Part shown: positions 40,884-48,881 of the stretch, piece after piece
Position numbering within the stretch: position 1 is the stretch's first letter
Layout: the number at the start of each line of letters is the position of its first letter
Origin: JADFNB01 sp036397455
GTDB lineage: Bacteria > Gemmatimonadota > Gemmatimonadetes > Gemmatimonadales > GWC2-71-9
Direction of reading: 5' to 3'
Length of the DNA: 64,000 bases
Assembly (NCBI GenBank): GCA_036397455.1
Contig: DASWIX010000074.1
Span: 1 to 64,000 of the forward strand
Notes under the pieces: model-generated
The model's database searches: none
Seen by the model: only the letters and a program-made list of their open reading frames with translations
Told to the model about the DNA's origin: nothing
Made by a program: the position numbers and the translations under genes

Positions 40884-41597
40884 CTAGGTCCGCGACGACG
40901 AGAGCGCCGCGAGCTCGTTCCTGGTGAGATACCGCCACTTGCCCGCCGCCAAGCGGCCGAGTCGCACCGGGCCGTGGCTCAGACGCGTCAAGCGTTCCAC
41001 CTTGAGTCCGAGCTGATCGCACAGGCGGCGCACGATGCGATAGCGACCCTCGGTCAGCACGAGCCGCATGTCGGTGCGCCCCCGCTCCGCCGCGCGCGCC
41101 TGAAACGTACTCAATGCCACCGGCCGGCCCTCGATCATCACCGGCCGGGACAGCGCCCGCGTGATCTGGTCGGTCGTGAGCCCGTGGACCAGGACGCGAT
41201 AGCTGCGCTCCACACCGTAGCGCGGATGGGTCATCCGATTCACCGCCGTCCCATCGGTGGTCAACAGCAACAGACCCGCCGTCGTGACGTCGAGCCGTCC
41301 AACGTACGTGAGTCCGGGCACATGCGGTACCAGCTCGAATACCGTTTTCCGACCTTCGGGATCGCGGCGCGACACGACGTATCCGATCGGCTTGTGCAAC
41401 GCGATCCACACCACCCGCGTGGCCGCGATCCGTCGCCCGTTGACCGTAATGGTATCGGCGTCCGGATCGGCGGACATGCCCAGCTCGGCCACCGTGCCGT
41501 TCACGCGCACCCGACCCTCGCGAATGAGATCTTCCGCATGGCGGCGTGAGGCGATGCCGGCGCGCGCCAGCGCCCGCTGCAGCCGCATGGTCGTCAC
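40884..41597 (-). CDS. Ribosomal large-subunit pseudouridine synthase, RsuA/RluB family
   Basis: A 237-residue enzyme with an N-terminal S4 RNA-binding domain (MRLQRALARAGIASRRHAED) and a pseudouridine synthase domain whose catalytic aspartate is D103 in VGRLDVTTAGLLLLT. Homologues next to scpA-scpB are usually annotated RluB, which modifies 23S rRNA U2605 (E. coli numbering); the exact target is not provable here. GTG at 41597 overlaps the scpB stop and was chosen over the ATG nine bases later. Confidence 0.9.
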   Translation of the reverse strand: MTTMRLQRALARAGIASRRHAEDLIREGRVRVNGTVAELGMSADPDADTITVNGRRIAATRVVWIALHKPIGYVVSRRDPEGRKTVFELVPHVPGLTYVGRLDVTTAGLLLLTTDGTAVNRMTHPRYGVERSYRVLVHGLTTDQITRALSRPVMIEGRPVALSTFQARAAERGRTDMRLVLTEGRYRIVRRLCDQLGLKVERLTRLSHGPVRLGRLAAGKWRYLTRNELAALSSSRT

Positions 41598-42166
41598 GCG
41601 TCGTCCAGCGCCTCGGGTTCGGCTTCCACCCTCCCGCCGACAGGCGTCATCGCCACCGCGAACTCGTCGAGGCGCGGCATTTCACTGATCGACTTGAGGC
41701 CGAGCATCTCGAGGAACTTCGGGGTCGTCGTATAGAGCAACGGCCGCCCGAGTCCTTCGCTGCGGCCGCTCACCTCGATCAACCCTCGGTCGCTCAGCAG
41801 CCGCAAGACGCCGTCGGCCACGACACCACGGATCTCCTCGATTTCGCCCCGGCTGACCGGCTGACGATACGCGACGATGGCCAGCGTTTCGAGCGCGGCG
41901 GCGGACAATCGGCGTGGGCGGTTGACGAGTTGCGCCCGCGCGATCGGTTCGGCCAGATCCATCCGGGTGAGCAGCTGATACCCATCCGCCAATTCCACCA
42001 ACTCGACGCCATGACCACCCTCGTCCAGCGCACGGCGCAAGCGATCCAGGGCCTCCCGCAAGTCGTCCGTCGACGCATCGGGATCGAGTCGCCGCAGCTC
42101 CCCGAGCGTCAGCGGATTGGCTGCCGCAAACAGCGCGGCTTCAAGCAGCCTGGTCAGTTGGTCCAC
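41594..42166 (-). CDS. scpB: Segregation and condensation protein B
   Basis: ScpB (190 residues) is the winged-helix kite subunit of the bacterial condensin SMC-ScpAB. Two tandem winged-helix regions are visible, the second with LSAAALETLAIVAYRQPVSR and the family-typical RGLIEVSGRSEGLGRP followed by LYTTTPKFLEMLGL. It begins with GTG inside the end of scpA (26-base overlap), a very common arrangement, and its stop overlaps the pseudouridine synthase start. Confidence 0.94.
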   Translation of the reverse strand: MDQLTRLLEAALFAAANPLTLGELRRLDPDASTDDLREALDRLRRALDEGGHGVELVELADGYQLLTRMDLAEPIARAQLVNRPRRLSAAALETLAIVAYRQPVSRGEIEEIRGVVADGVLRLLSDRGLIEVSGRSEGLGRPLLYTTTPKFLEMLGLKSISEMPRLDEFAVAMTPVGGRVEAEPEALDDA

Positions 42167-42878
42167 GCTCGACTCCCACCGGCCCGAATGCCTCCGGCTG
42201 CGCGAGGCGAAGCCGGCCCACCCGAGCCAACTCCAATACCGCGATCAAGACCGAAATGACGTCGGCGATGCTCGGTCGCTCGCCGAACAGCTCTCGCAAC
42301 TGCACCCTGGGTTTGACCGCCAGCAGGGCCACGATCCGAGTCGTCGCCCCTTCGACATCCAGCGGCCGTGGTACCACGCGGTGCAGGGCCGAATCGGGCA
42401 GCCCGGCAATGACATCCTCCACCGCCCGCATGAGTTGCCGCAGGTTCAGCGCGATGGGCCGCGGTGGCGCGTGCGTCGGCTCAGGCTGCCAGCCGCGCGG
42501 GAAGCGATCCGCCCATTGGCGGGTGCGCCCAACGAGCCAATCGACCACCTCGCGAATCTGCTCGTATTCGAGCAGATGGCGCACCAGTTCGGCGCGGGGG
42601 TCCTCCCACGCGTCAGCGTCCAGCGGCTGCGGCAACAACATCTGAATCTTGATCCGCAGCAGGCGGGCCGCCATCTCCAGGTAGTCCGCCGCTTGATTGA
42701 GCCCGAGGCTTTCGATCGCGTTCATGAATTGATCCGCGATCTGGGCGATCGGGATGTCGGCGATATCGATTTCCTGATCGCGAATCAGCGTGAGCAGGAG
42801 GTCCAGCGGCCCCGAGTACTCGTCCAGCTTGACGACGAATCCCTGATCTTCGGTCACGCCGGCGGCCGGGATCGTCAT
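42141..42878 (-). CDS. scpA: Segregation and condensation protein A
   Basis: ScpA (245 residues) is the kleisin that bridges the SMC heads in chromosome condensation. The N-terminal domain has the diagnostic EYSGPLDLLLTLIRDQEIDI and ADYLEMAARLLRIKIQMLLP, and a C-terminal winged-helix (RIVALLAVKPRVQLRELF) is followed by VLELARVGRLRLAQ. It is the first gene of a long minus-strand run that continues to coaX; smc is not in the window. Confidence 0.94.
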   Translation of the reverse strand: MTIPAAGVTEDQGFVVKLDEYSGPLDLLLTLIRDQEIDIADIPIAQIADQFMNAIESLGLNQAADYLEMAARLLRIKIQMLLPQPLDADAWEDPRAELVRHLLEYEQIREVVDWLVGRTRQWADRFPRGWQPEPTHAPPRPIALNLRQLMRAVEDVIAGLPDSALHRVVPRPLDVEGATTRIVALLAVKPRVQLRELFGERPSIADVISVLIAVLELARVGRLRLAQPEAFGPVGVERGPTDQAA

Positions 42879-43016
42879 GAGCGAAGCGAGATGGCGAACG
42901 ACGGGACGGGACGCGCGAAAAGAGAGTCAGGCACGTAGTTGGGCACAGCTCGTGTTTGAGGTTGGGTGCGCCGTAACCTAACGGGCGCCGACGTGAGTGT
43001 CAAAGTACCTAGTCCC

Positions 43017-43045
43017 TTGACTGGACGGCACTTGCGCCATACGTT
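43017..43045 (+). promoter_or_regulatory. Candidate promoter of rpsT
   Basis: TTGACT at 43017-43022 is followed, after a 17-base spacer, by TACGTT at 43040-43045, a partial match to a -10 box. The transcript would begin about 30 bases before the rpsT start. The rest of the 204-base gap between scpA and rpsT shows no gene. Confidence 0.45.
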
Positions 43046-43082
43046 TCGCCCTCGCTGAACCCGCGTTTTTAGGAGTTTTGCC

Positions 43083-43334
43083 GTGCCGAACAATCGTCAG
43101 GCCAAGAAGCGGATGCGTCAGGCCGAGAAGGCGCGCGATCGTAACCGCGCTCAGCGGACCAAGCTGCGTCGTGCCGTGAAGAAGGTCCGCCAGGCGGAGT
43201 CACCCGATGCCGCCGCGGCTGCATATCCCGACGCCGAGGCGCTGCTGGATCGCGCCGCGGGCAAGCGGCTGATTCATCCCAACACCGCCGCACGACAGAA
43301 GTCGCGGCTCGCCAAGCTGACGAAGAAGGCATAG
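43083..43334 (+). CDS. rpsT: 30S ribosomal protein S20
   Basis: S20 (83 residues) is a primary 16S rRNA-binding protein made of three long basic helices. The sequence is typical: PNNRQAKKRMRQAEKARDRN at the start, a lysine/arginine-rich middle and HPNTAARQKSRLAKL near the end. The start codon is GTG at 43083, supported by a strong AGGAG at 43071-43075. It is a monocistronic gene bounded by a terminator hairpin, on the opposite strand from its neighbours. Confidence 0.96.
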   Translation: MPNNRQAKKRMRQAEKARDRNRAQRTKLRRAVKKVRQAESPDAAAAAYPDAEALLDRAAGKRLIHPNTAARQKSRLAKLTKKA

Positions 43335-43340
43335 GTCAGA

Positions 43341-43364
43341 AAGGGCGCTCGATCGAGCGCCCTT
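43341..43364. terminator. Perfect hairpin terminator between convergent genes
   Basis: Ten-base arms, AAGGGCGCTC and GAGCGCCCTT, flank a GATC loop with no mismatch, seven bases after the rpsT stop. It lies between rpsT (plus) and the convergent coiled-coil gene (minus), so it could end transcription from both sides. The downstream tract is only weakly T-rich. Confidence 0.75.
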
Positions 43365-43396
43365 CCGCTTGTCGTTCCCGACCCGTTCTGCTCAGG

Positions 43397-44341
43397 TCAC
43401 AACGAAGCCAGTTCGGCCCCGCATCGATCGCAGTACCATTCGGTCGGGAAGTTCATCGCCCCGCACTCGCCACACTTGAGCGTCCGCTGGTTGCTGGTGC
43501 TGGGACGCGATTCCCCCACCGACTGCTTGTCCGCCAGCACCTCCACGCCGTCGACCCCGAGATCACGGCCCGCGGCAGCCGCACTGGGCAGGTCCTCGTC
43601 GCTGATGGCGCGCATGGCGCCACTGGCGCGCGCGGCATCGGGTCCGTGCCCGCGGTCCTCGGTCACGGACTTGAGGAACGCCAACTCATCTCCGATGTCT
43701 TCGCCGTCCGGTTCGGTTTTGGCTGCCGCCGGTTCCTCCGCCGCATCCGGACCGAGGCCGAGGTCCCGCAGCCCCAGTTCGGAACCGAGCGACAGCCTGG
43801 GTTCAGCCGCGGGCGCACTTGCGGCGGCCGACCTGGGGGGGGCCGGTGGCGCCTCCGGCGGCGGCGCGGGACGGGAGGGGACTGGCGCCTCGACGATGGG
43901 CGCCGGCGCATCGAGTTCACTGAGCACGTTCTCGAGCTCGGTGATCTCTTCCTCGACATCCCCCAAACCCTCACGAACCTGCACGAGCACCTCGAGGATG
44001 CCCGCCTTGCGCTCCCGCCAATCCGCCTCGTCGAACTCGCCGACGGCGTGACGCAATTCGGCTTCGGCCAACTCCTCGCTGGCCGCCTTTTCGCGCTTCT
44101 TGTGGTCGGCCCTGGTCTGCTGGAGCGTCTCGAGCGACGCCCGCAGATCGTCACCGAACCCCTGGAGCCGGGACACCACTTCCTCGAGGCGCGCCTGGTA
44201 GTCGCCCTTGACCCGATCGCGCACCCCGGCAGCCGTTTGGTCGGCCGCCATCTCGAGCCGTTGCAACCACTGCTCGATCTTGCGCCGTTCCTCCAGCAAC
44301 GCCTGAATGGTGTTATCCGACTTCGAGCCGCGCTTGACCAA
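43397..44341 (-). CDS. Coiled-coil protein with C-terminal zinc ribbon
   Basis: A 314-residue protein of unknown function. Residues from about 10 to 150 are strongly charged and heptad-like (LEERRKIEQWLQRLEM, then VSRLQGFGDDLRASLETLQQ), suggesting a long coiled coil. A low-complexity proline/alanine linker follows, and the end is a zinc ribbon with CxxC-x10-CxxC spacing (CGECGAMNFPTEWYCDRCG). The start TTG at 44341 has GGAGG a few bases upstream, and no ATG gives the coiled coil intact. It sits alone between rpsT and the pyr genes. Confidence 0.72.
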   Translation of the reverse strand: MVKRGSKSDNTIQALLEERRKIEQWLQRLEMAADQTAAGVRDRVKGDYQARLEEVVSRLQGFGDDLRASLETLQQTRADHKKREKAASEELAEAELRHAVGEFDEADWRERKAGILEVLVQVREGLGDVEEEITELENVLSELDAPAPIVEAPVPSRPAPPPEAPPAPPRSAAASAPAAEPRLSLGSELGLRDLGLGPDAAEEPAAAKTEPDGEDIGDELAFLKSVTEDRGHGPDAARASGAMRAISDEDLPSAAAAGRDLGVDGVEVLADKQSVGESRPSTSNQRTLKCGECGAMNFPTEWYCDRCGAELASL

Positions 44342-44393
44342 ACACCCTCCTCGACGGGACGCCGTGCGCCAACATTTCAAGATAACGCGTCGG

Positions 44394-45680
44394 CTACGTG
44401 ACGGGAGCCTCGAATACGGTTCGCCCGCCCACGAGGGTCCGCACGACGCGACCACGCAGTGCACGTCCCGCGAACGGCGTATTGCGGCTCTTGGAGCGAA
44501 ACGACGCGGCATCGACGGTCCACACACCGGCTGGATCAAACACCACCACGTCAGCCGGCGCACCCCGCGCCAGCGTGCCGCCGGGCAAATGGAACAACTT
44601 GGCGGGCACGCTGCTCATCCGCGCGATCAGCAGCGGCAACGTCAGCAGGCCTGGTTCCACCAGTTCCGAGATCCCGAGACCGAGCGCGGTCTCCAAGCCG
44701 ATGATCCCGAACGGCGCGTCATCGAATTCTCGCTGCTTGGCCCGATAATCATGGGGGGCGTGGTCGGTGGCGATCGCATCGATCGTCCCGTCCCGCAATC
44801 CTTCCCGGATCGCCTCGACATCCGCCGCCTCCCGCAACGGCGGATTCATCTTGGCGTTGGTGTCGTATCCATCGCACGCATCATGGGTCAGCGTGAAATG
44901 ATGCGGACAGGCTTCGGCCGAGACGTTGACACCCTGTTCCTTGGCCCGACGGATCAGGTCGACCGATCCACGGGTCGACATATGGCACAGATGCACGTGC
45001 CCGCCCGTCAGCTGCGCGAGAATGATATCGCGTGCCACCATGATCTCTTCCGCCGCCGCCGGAATGCCCTTCAGGCCCAGCCGGGTCGACACGACACCCT
45101 CGTGCATGACGCCGCCGGACGCAAGCGTCGGCTCTTCGCAGTGGTCCGCAACCGGAATGCCGAACGTCTGTGCGTATTCCAGTGCCGTCCGCATCAGATG
45201 GGCGGACACCACGGGATGCCCGTCGTCACTGAGCGCCACCGCGCCGGCCCCGACCATCTCTCCGAACTCCGCGAGGTGGTCCCCCCGCTGGCCCAACGAC
45301 ACCGCGCCGATCGGATAGACGCGGGCCCCGCCGGCCGCCGCCGCCTGTTTGACGATGAACCCCACCGCGGCCTGGTTGTCGGTCACCGGGTCCGTGTTGG
45401 GCATGGCGCAGATTCCGGTGAAGCCGCCCGCCGCCGCCGCCGCCGCGCCCGTGGCAACCGTCTCGGCGCTTTCGGCGCCGGGCTCCCGCAAATGGGTGTG
45501 CACATCGACCAGTCCCGGCGCCACCACCAGTCCCGCGGCATCGAATACCTCCCCCCCCAACGGAACTTCCACGTCCAACCCGATGGCCTCGATCTTCCCG
45601 TCGACCACCAGCAGGTTGGACGTTTGGTCCAGATCACGCGAGGGATCGATCACACGCCCACCGCGCAGCAACAACGTCAT
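44394..45680 (-). CDS. pyrC: Dihydroorotase (class I)
   Basis: PyrC (428 residues) cyclises carbamoyl aspartate to dihydroorotate, the third step of pyrimidine synthesis. Metal-binding DVHTHLREPG, substrate region AMPNTDPVTDN, the histidines in CHMST and EACPHHFTLTHD, and catalytic ATDHAPHD are all present. The position of the carboxylated lysine is occupied by LSDDGHPV, as in Aquifex/Bacillus-type class I enzymes. It overlaps pyrB by four bases; enzymes of this type often associate with aspartate transcarbamoylase. Confidence 0.95.
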   Translation of the reverse strand: MTLLLRGGRVIDPSRDLDQTSNLLVVDGKIEAIGLDVEVPLGGEVFDAAGLVVAPGLVDVHTHLREPGAESAETVATGAAAAAAGGFTGICAMPNTDPVTDNQAAVGFIVKQAAAAGGARVYPIGAVSLGQRGDHLAEFGEMVGAGAVALSDDGHPVVSAHLMRTALEYAQTFGIPVADHCEEPTLASGGVMHEGVVSTRLGLKGIPAAAEEIMVARDIILAQLTGGHVHLCHMSTRGSVDLIRRAKEQGVNVSAEACPHHFTLTHDACDGYDTNAKMNPPLREAADVEAIREGLRDGTIDAIATDHAPHDYRAKQREFDDAPFGIIGLETALGLGISELVEPGLLTLPLLIARMSSVPAKLFHLPGGTLARGAPADVVVFDPAGVWTVDAASFRSKSRNTPFAGRALRGRVVRTLVGGRTVFEAPVT

Positions 45681-46642
45681 TCGGTCCCCCCGGCCTTGGC
45701 CTGTTCCGCGAGTTCGGGACGCCCGCCCGCCAGCAGGTAGAGCACCGCCATGCGCACGGCAACGCCGTTGGTGACCTGGTGCAGGATCACCGACTGTGGT
45801 CCATCCGCGACCGGGGAATCGATCTCAACCCCGCGGTTCATCGGTCCGGGGTGCAGCACGAGCAGCTCCGGCGCGGCCGCGGCCATGCGCCCCTCGGTCA
45901 CCCCGAACACCCGGTTGTATTCGCGCAGCGACGGGATGAACCCGGCGTCCATCCGCTCGAGCTGGAGCCGGAGCACGTTGAGCACATCGGCCCACTCCAT
46001 CGCCTGTTCGATGCGCCGGAATACGGTCACCCCGAGATCCTCGATCCCCCGCGGCAAAAGCGAGCGGGGCCCGCACACCGCCACCTCGGCGCCGAGCTTG
46101 GTAAGGCCCCAGATGTTGCTCCGCGCCACGCGGCTATGAAGGATGTCGCCGCAGATGCAGACCTTCACCCCGTCGATGCGTCCCAGTTTGTCACGGATCG
46201 TCAGCAGATCGAGCAGGGCCTGGGTGGGATGCTCGTGCGTCCCGTCTCCGGCGTTGATCACGTTCGAGTTGATCCGCTCCGCCAGGAATTGGGCGGCGCC
46301 GGATGACGGATGCCGAATGACGACCATGTCGATCCGCATCGCCTCGAGGTTGCGTGCCGTATCGACCAGATTCTCGCCCTTCTGCACCGAGGAGACCGTG
46401 GTGGTCACGTTCACCGTGTCGGCCGACAGGCGTTTCTCGGCGAACTCGAACGAGATGCGCGTGCGGGTGGACGACTCGAAGAAGAGGTTGACGATGGTCT
46501 TGCCGCGGAGGGTGGGGACCTTCTTGATGGCGCGTTCACTGACTTCCTTGAACGGTTCCGCCGTATCGAGAAGGTGAACGATCTGCTCGGCCGTAAGGTG
46601 CTCGAGGCCCAGCAGGTCCTTCCCGAGCGGCGGCGGCATCAT
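45677..46642 (-). CDS. pyrB: Aspartate carbamoyltransferase catalytic subunit
   Basis: PyrB (321 residues) condenses carbamoyl phosphate with aspartate. The carbamoyl-phosphate motif FFESSTRTRISFE, the INAGDGTHEHPTQALLD segment and the C-terminal LHPGPMNRGVEI with the aspartate-binding residues are intact. No pyrI regulatory-subunit gene is nearby. The ATG at 46642 overlaps the pyrR stop, with a second ATG immediately after; the larger open frame upstream is shadow. Confidence 0.95.
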   Translation of the reverse strand: MMPPPLGKDLLGLEHLTAEQIVHLLDTAEPFKEVSERAIKKVPTLRGKTIVNLFFESSTRTRISFEFAEKRLSADTVNVTTTVSSVQKGENLVDTARNLEAMRIDMVVIRHPSSGAAQFLAERINSNVINAGDGTHEHPTQALLDLLTIRDKLGRIDGVKVCICGDILHSRVARSNIWGLTKLGAEVAVCGPRSLLPRGIEDLGVTVFRRIEQAMEWADVLNVLRLQLERMDAGFIPSLREYNRVFGVTEGRMAAAAPELLVLHPGPMNRGVEIDSPVADGPQSVILHQVTNGVAVRMAVLYLLAGGRPELAEQAKAGGTE

Positions 46643-47193
46643 GACGGGGTTCCCCGGACGAGTTCGACCGCATCGCGTCCGTCCACTTCGGCCAGTAGCA
46701 CGTCGACCCGGTCCCCGGGTCCCGCATCGACCCGCTCCCCGACGATGTCGGCGTGAATCGGCAACTCGCGGCCTCCGCGATCGACCAGCACACACAGGCC
46801 GACCCGGGCCGGCCGGCCGAAGTCGGCCAGCTCCTGCAATGCCGCGCGCACCGTCCGCCCGGTGTAGAGCACATCGTCGACGATGACGACCGTCTTGCCT
46901 TCGAGTTCGTGCGGCAGGCGCGTCTCGCCAATCACCGGCCGCGGTCCCACGGTCTGGAGATCGTCCCGATAGAGCGTGATGTCGAGGGCGCCGCGGGGGA
47001 CCTCGGCGCCATGGGCGGCGCGGATCAAACCGCCCATCCGTTCGGCCAATTCGACTCCCCGCCGTTGGATCCCGATCAGCACCAACCGATCGGTGCTCCC
47101 GGCAAGATCGACGATCTCGTGTGCCATACGCTGGAGCGCCCGTGCGATGGCACGGGCGTCGAGAAGGGCGTTGCGCTGGTCAGCAACGGACAT
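46639..47193 (-). CDS. pyrR: Bifunctional pyr operon regulator / uracil phosphoribosyltransferase
   Basis: PyrR (184 residues) belongs to the phosphoribosyltransferase fold; in Gram-positive bacteria it binds pyr mRNA and senses UMP, and it also makes UMP from uracil and PRPP. The PRPP loop VVIVDDVLYTGRTVRAALQ and the N-terminal LVLIGIQRRGVELAERM are typical. It heads pyrR-pyrB-pyrC. Only 35 bases separate it from the upstream gene, so a long attenuator leader is not present directly before it. Confidence 0.93.
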   Translation of the reverse strand: MSVADQRNALLDARAIARALQRMAHEIVDLAGSTDRLVLIGIQRRGVELAERMGGLIRAAHGAEVPRGALDITLYRDDLQTVGPRPVIGETRLPHELEGKTVVIVDDVLYTGRTVRAALQELADFGRPARVGLCVLVDRGGRELPIHADIVGERVDAGPGDRVDVLLAEVDGRDAVELVRGTPS

Positions 47194-47228
47194 AGCCGGT
47201 GTAATCTAGACGGGGACAGCCATCGCGG

Positions 47229-48167
47229 TCAACACGACGCGGGGGTTGGCGGATCCTCGCCGGCCAGCACCGCGCGGACGTTGCGCACCGCCAGCTCGGC
47301 CATGGCCCGCCGTGTGGCGTCGGTCGCGCTGCCCAGGTGCGGCAGCGTCACGACCCGCGGGTGGGCAATCAGGGCGTCGGACACCACCGGCTCGTCGGCG
47401 AACACGTCGAGTCCGGCACCGCCGATCGTCCCGGATTCGAGCGCCTCGATCAACGCCGGTTCGCGGACGAGTTCGCCACGGGCGGTGTTGATCAACAACG
47501 CCCCCGGGCGGCACATCGCGAGGCGCGCACGATCGAACATCCCGCGCGTCTCGTGCGTCGCCGGCAGGTGCAGCGACACGACATCGCTCTCCTCGAGAAG
47601 CCGGCGGAGATCCGCCCGCACCGCCCCGGTTTCGGCTTCGAAGCTGGGTCGTGCCCGGCGGGCGACATACCGCACGGCCATGCCGAACCCCACCGCCCGC
47701 CGGCCCACCGCCTGCCCGATATTGCCCGCCCCGACGATGCCCAGCGTGGCGCCCCGCAGTTCCAGGCCCAGCAGCTGGGTCGGATGCCAGCCCGTCCACG
47801 TGCCGCTTCGGACAAGCTGCGCTCCTTCCTTGAGCCGGCGTGCCACGGCGAGGATCAACGCCCAGGTGAGGTCCGCGGTGGCGTCGGTCAACACGAAGGG
47901 CGTGTTGGTCACCATCACACCGCGCATCTCGGCCGCCACGAGGTCGATGTTGTCGAGGCCCGCCGCGCAGTTGGCGACAACCCGTAGCGCCGGCATCCGC
48001 TTGAGTTCTCCGCCCCCGATCCAGCGTGACAGCAGCGGGATCACCGCGACGTAGTTCCCGGCGGGCGTCGGCTCGTGCGCGGCGATCCACTCGACCGCGG
48101 CTCCCGGCACCGGGTCGTCGCCTATCAAGTCCCGCAATTCCGCTGCGATCAGTACGGATGAGGTCAT
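47229..48167 (-). CDS. D-isomer-specific 2-hydroxyacid dehydrogenase
   Basis: A 312-residue NAD(P)H-dependent dehydrogenase. The dinucleotide loop GIVGAGNIGQAVGRRAVG is followed by the family's catalytic arginine (NTARGELV), glutamate (GLDVFADEP) and histidine (LPHLGSATD). The closest functional type is glyoxylate/hydroxypyruvate reductase, but substrate cannot be decided and the symbol is left empty. It lies 35 bases upstream of pyrR on the same strand, with no obvious pathway link. Confidence 0.88.
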   Translation of the reverse strand: MTSSVLIAAELRDLIGDDPVPGAAVEWIAAHEPTPAGNYVAVIPLLSRWIGGGELKRMPALRVVANCAAGLDNIDLVAAEMRGVMVTNTPFVLTDATADLTWALILAVARRLKEGAQLVRSGTWTGWHPTQLLGLELRGATLGIVGAGNIGQAVGRRAVGFGMAVRYVARRARPSFEAETGAVRADLRRLLEESDVVSLHLPATHETRGMFDRARLAMCRPGALLINTARGELVREPALIEALESGTIGGAGLDVFADEPVVSDALIAHPRVVTLPHLGSATDATRRAMAELAVRNVRAVLAGEDPPTPASC

Positions 48168-48221
48168 GCGGGCAACTTAACAGGATCCGCGCGGTGCTCG
48201 CCTGCGCCCCGGTGCCCTGGT

Positions 48222-48227
48222 TATAAT
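48222..48227 (+). promoter_or_regulatory. -10 box of the tRNA-Ser gene
   Basis: A perfect TATAAT ends eleven bases before the mature 5' end of the tRNA, at the expected distance for a short leader. The -35 region is GC-rich with no good match to TTGACA. Confidence 0.6.
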
Positions 48228-48237
48228 GCACGGCCTT

Positions 48238-48324
48238 GGAGAGGTGTCCGAGTGGTTGAAGGAGCCGGTCTCGAAAACCGGTGGGCCCTTTCGGGTCTCG
48301 TGGGTTCGAATCCCACCCTCTCCG
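48238..48324 (+). tRNA. tRNA-Ser (CGA anticodon)
   Basis: An 87-base tRNA with a seven-pair acceptor stem (GGAGAGG with CCTCTCC), D-arm region with GTGGTTGAAGG, an anticodon stem CCGGT/ACCGG closing the loop CTCGAAA (anticodon CGA at 48272-48274), a long variable arm as in class II tRNAs, and a T-arm with GTTCGAATC. It decodes UCG. The 3' CCA is not encoded. Confidence 0.97.
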
Positions 48325-48429
48325 TAACTGCTGGACGGCTCGACGGCTAGGAGTGGGACGGACCGTCTGCGGGATTCCGCGCACGACTCCTCCTGGGGCG
48401 GTATCAACGCCAATCACAGATCAAAGCCC

Positions 48430-48867
48430 ATGACCCCAAGCCACCCTGAGTTGCGTGCCTATCCCGTGATCGTGTCGCTGCCGGTGCAGTGGGGCGAGAT
48501 GGACGCGTATGGGCACGTCAACAACACCGTCTTCTTCCGGTACTTCGAGACCGCGCGTATCGCGTTCCTCGACCAATGCGGGTTTCTCGCGTGTTACGAG
48601 CGCGATAAAATCGGTGCGATCCTGCTGACGACCGACTGCCGCTTCCGCCGACCGCTGGTTTACCCCGACACCGTCTTGGTCGGCGGCTGCGCAAAACAGG
48701 TTGCCGAGGACCGTTTCACGATGGGCTATCGCCTCGTCTCGCTCGCACAAGACGCGATCGCGGCGGAAGGGTCCGGTGTGATCGTGTCGTATGACTACAA
48801 GACCGGCGCCAAGACCACCCTGCCCGACGGCGTGCGGGCACGCATCGCCGAGATGCACGATGCCTAA
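48430..48867 (+). CDS. Acyl-CoA thioesterase, hotdog fold (4HBT family)
   Basis: A 145-residue single hotdog-fold protein like YbgC/FadM-type thioesterases. The active-site segment WGEMDAYGHVNNTVFFRYFE contains the expected aspartate (D25), and VYPDTVLVGG follows at the usual place. It would hydrolyse acyl-CoA, substrate unknown. It starts about 100 bases after the tRNA gene and is followed by nhaA with a 14-base gap. Confidence 0.88.
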   Translation: MTPSHPELRAYPVIVSLPVQWGEMDAYGHVNNTVFFRYFETARIAFLDQCGFLACYERDKIGAILLTTDCRFRRPLVYPDTVLVGGCAKQVAEDRFTMGYRLVSLAQDAIAAEGSGVIVSYDYKTGAKTTLPDGVRARIAEMHDA

Positions 48868-48881
48868 GCGCGTGCGCGCGC

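Noticed and set aside
46639..47228. PyrR-responsive attenuator before pyrR
   Set aside because: Only 35 bases separate pyrR from the upstream gene and no terminator/antiterminator pair is visible.
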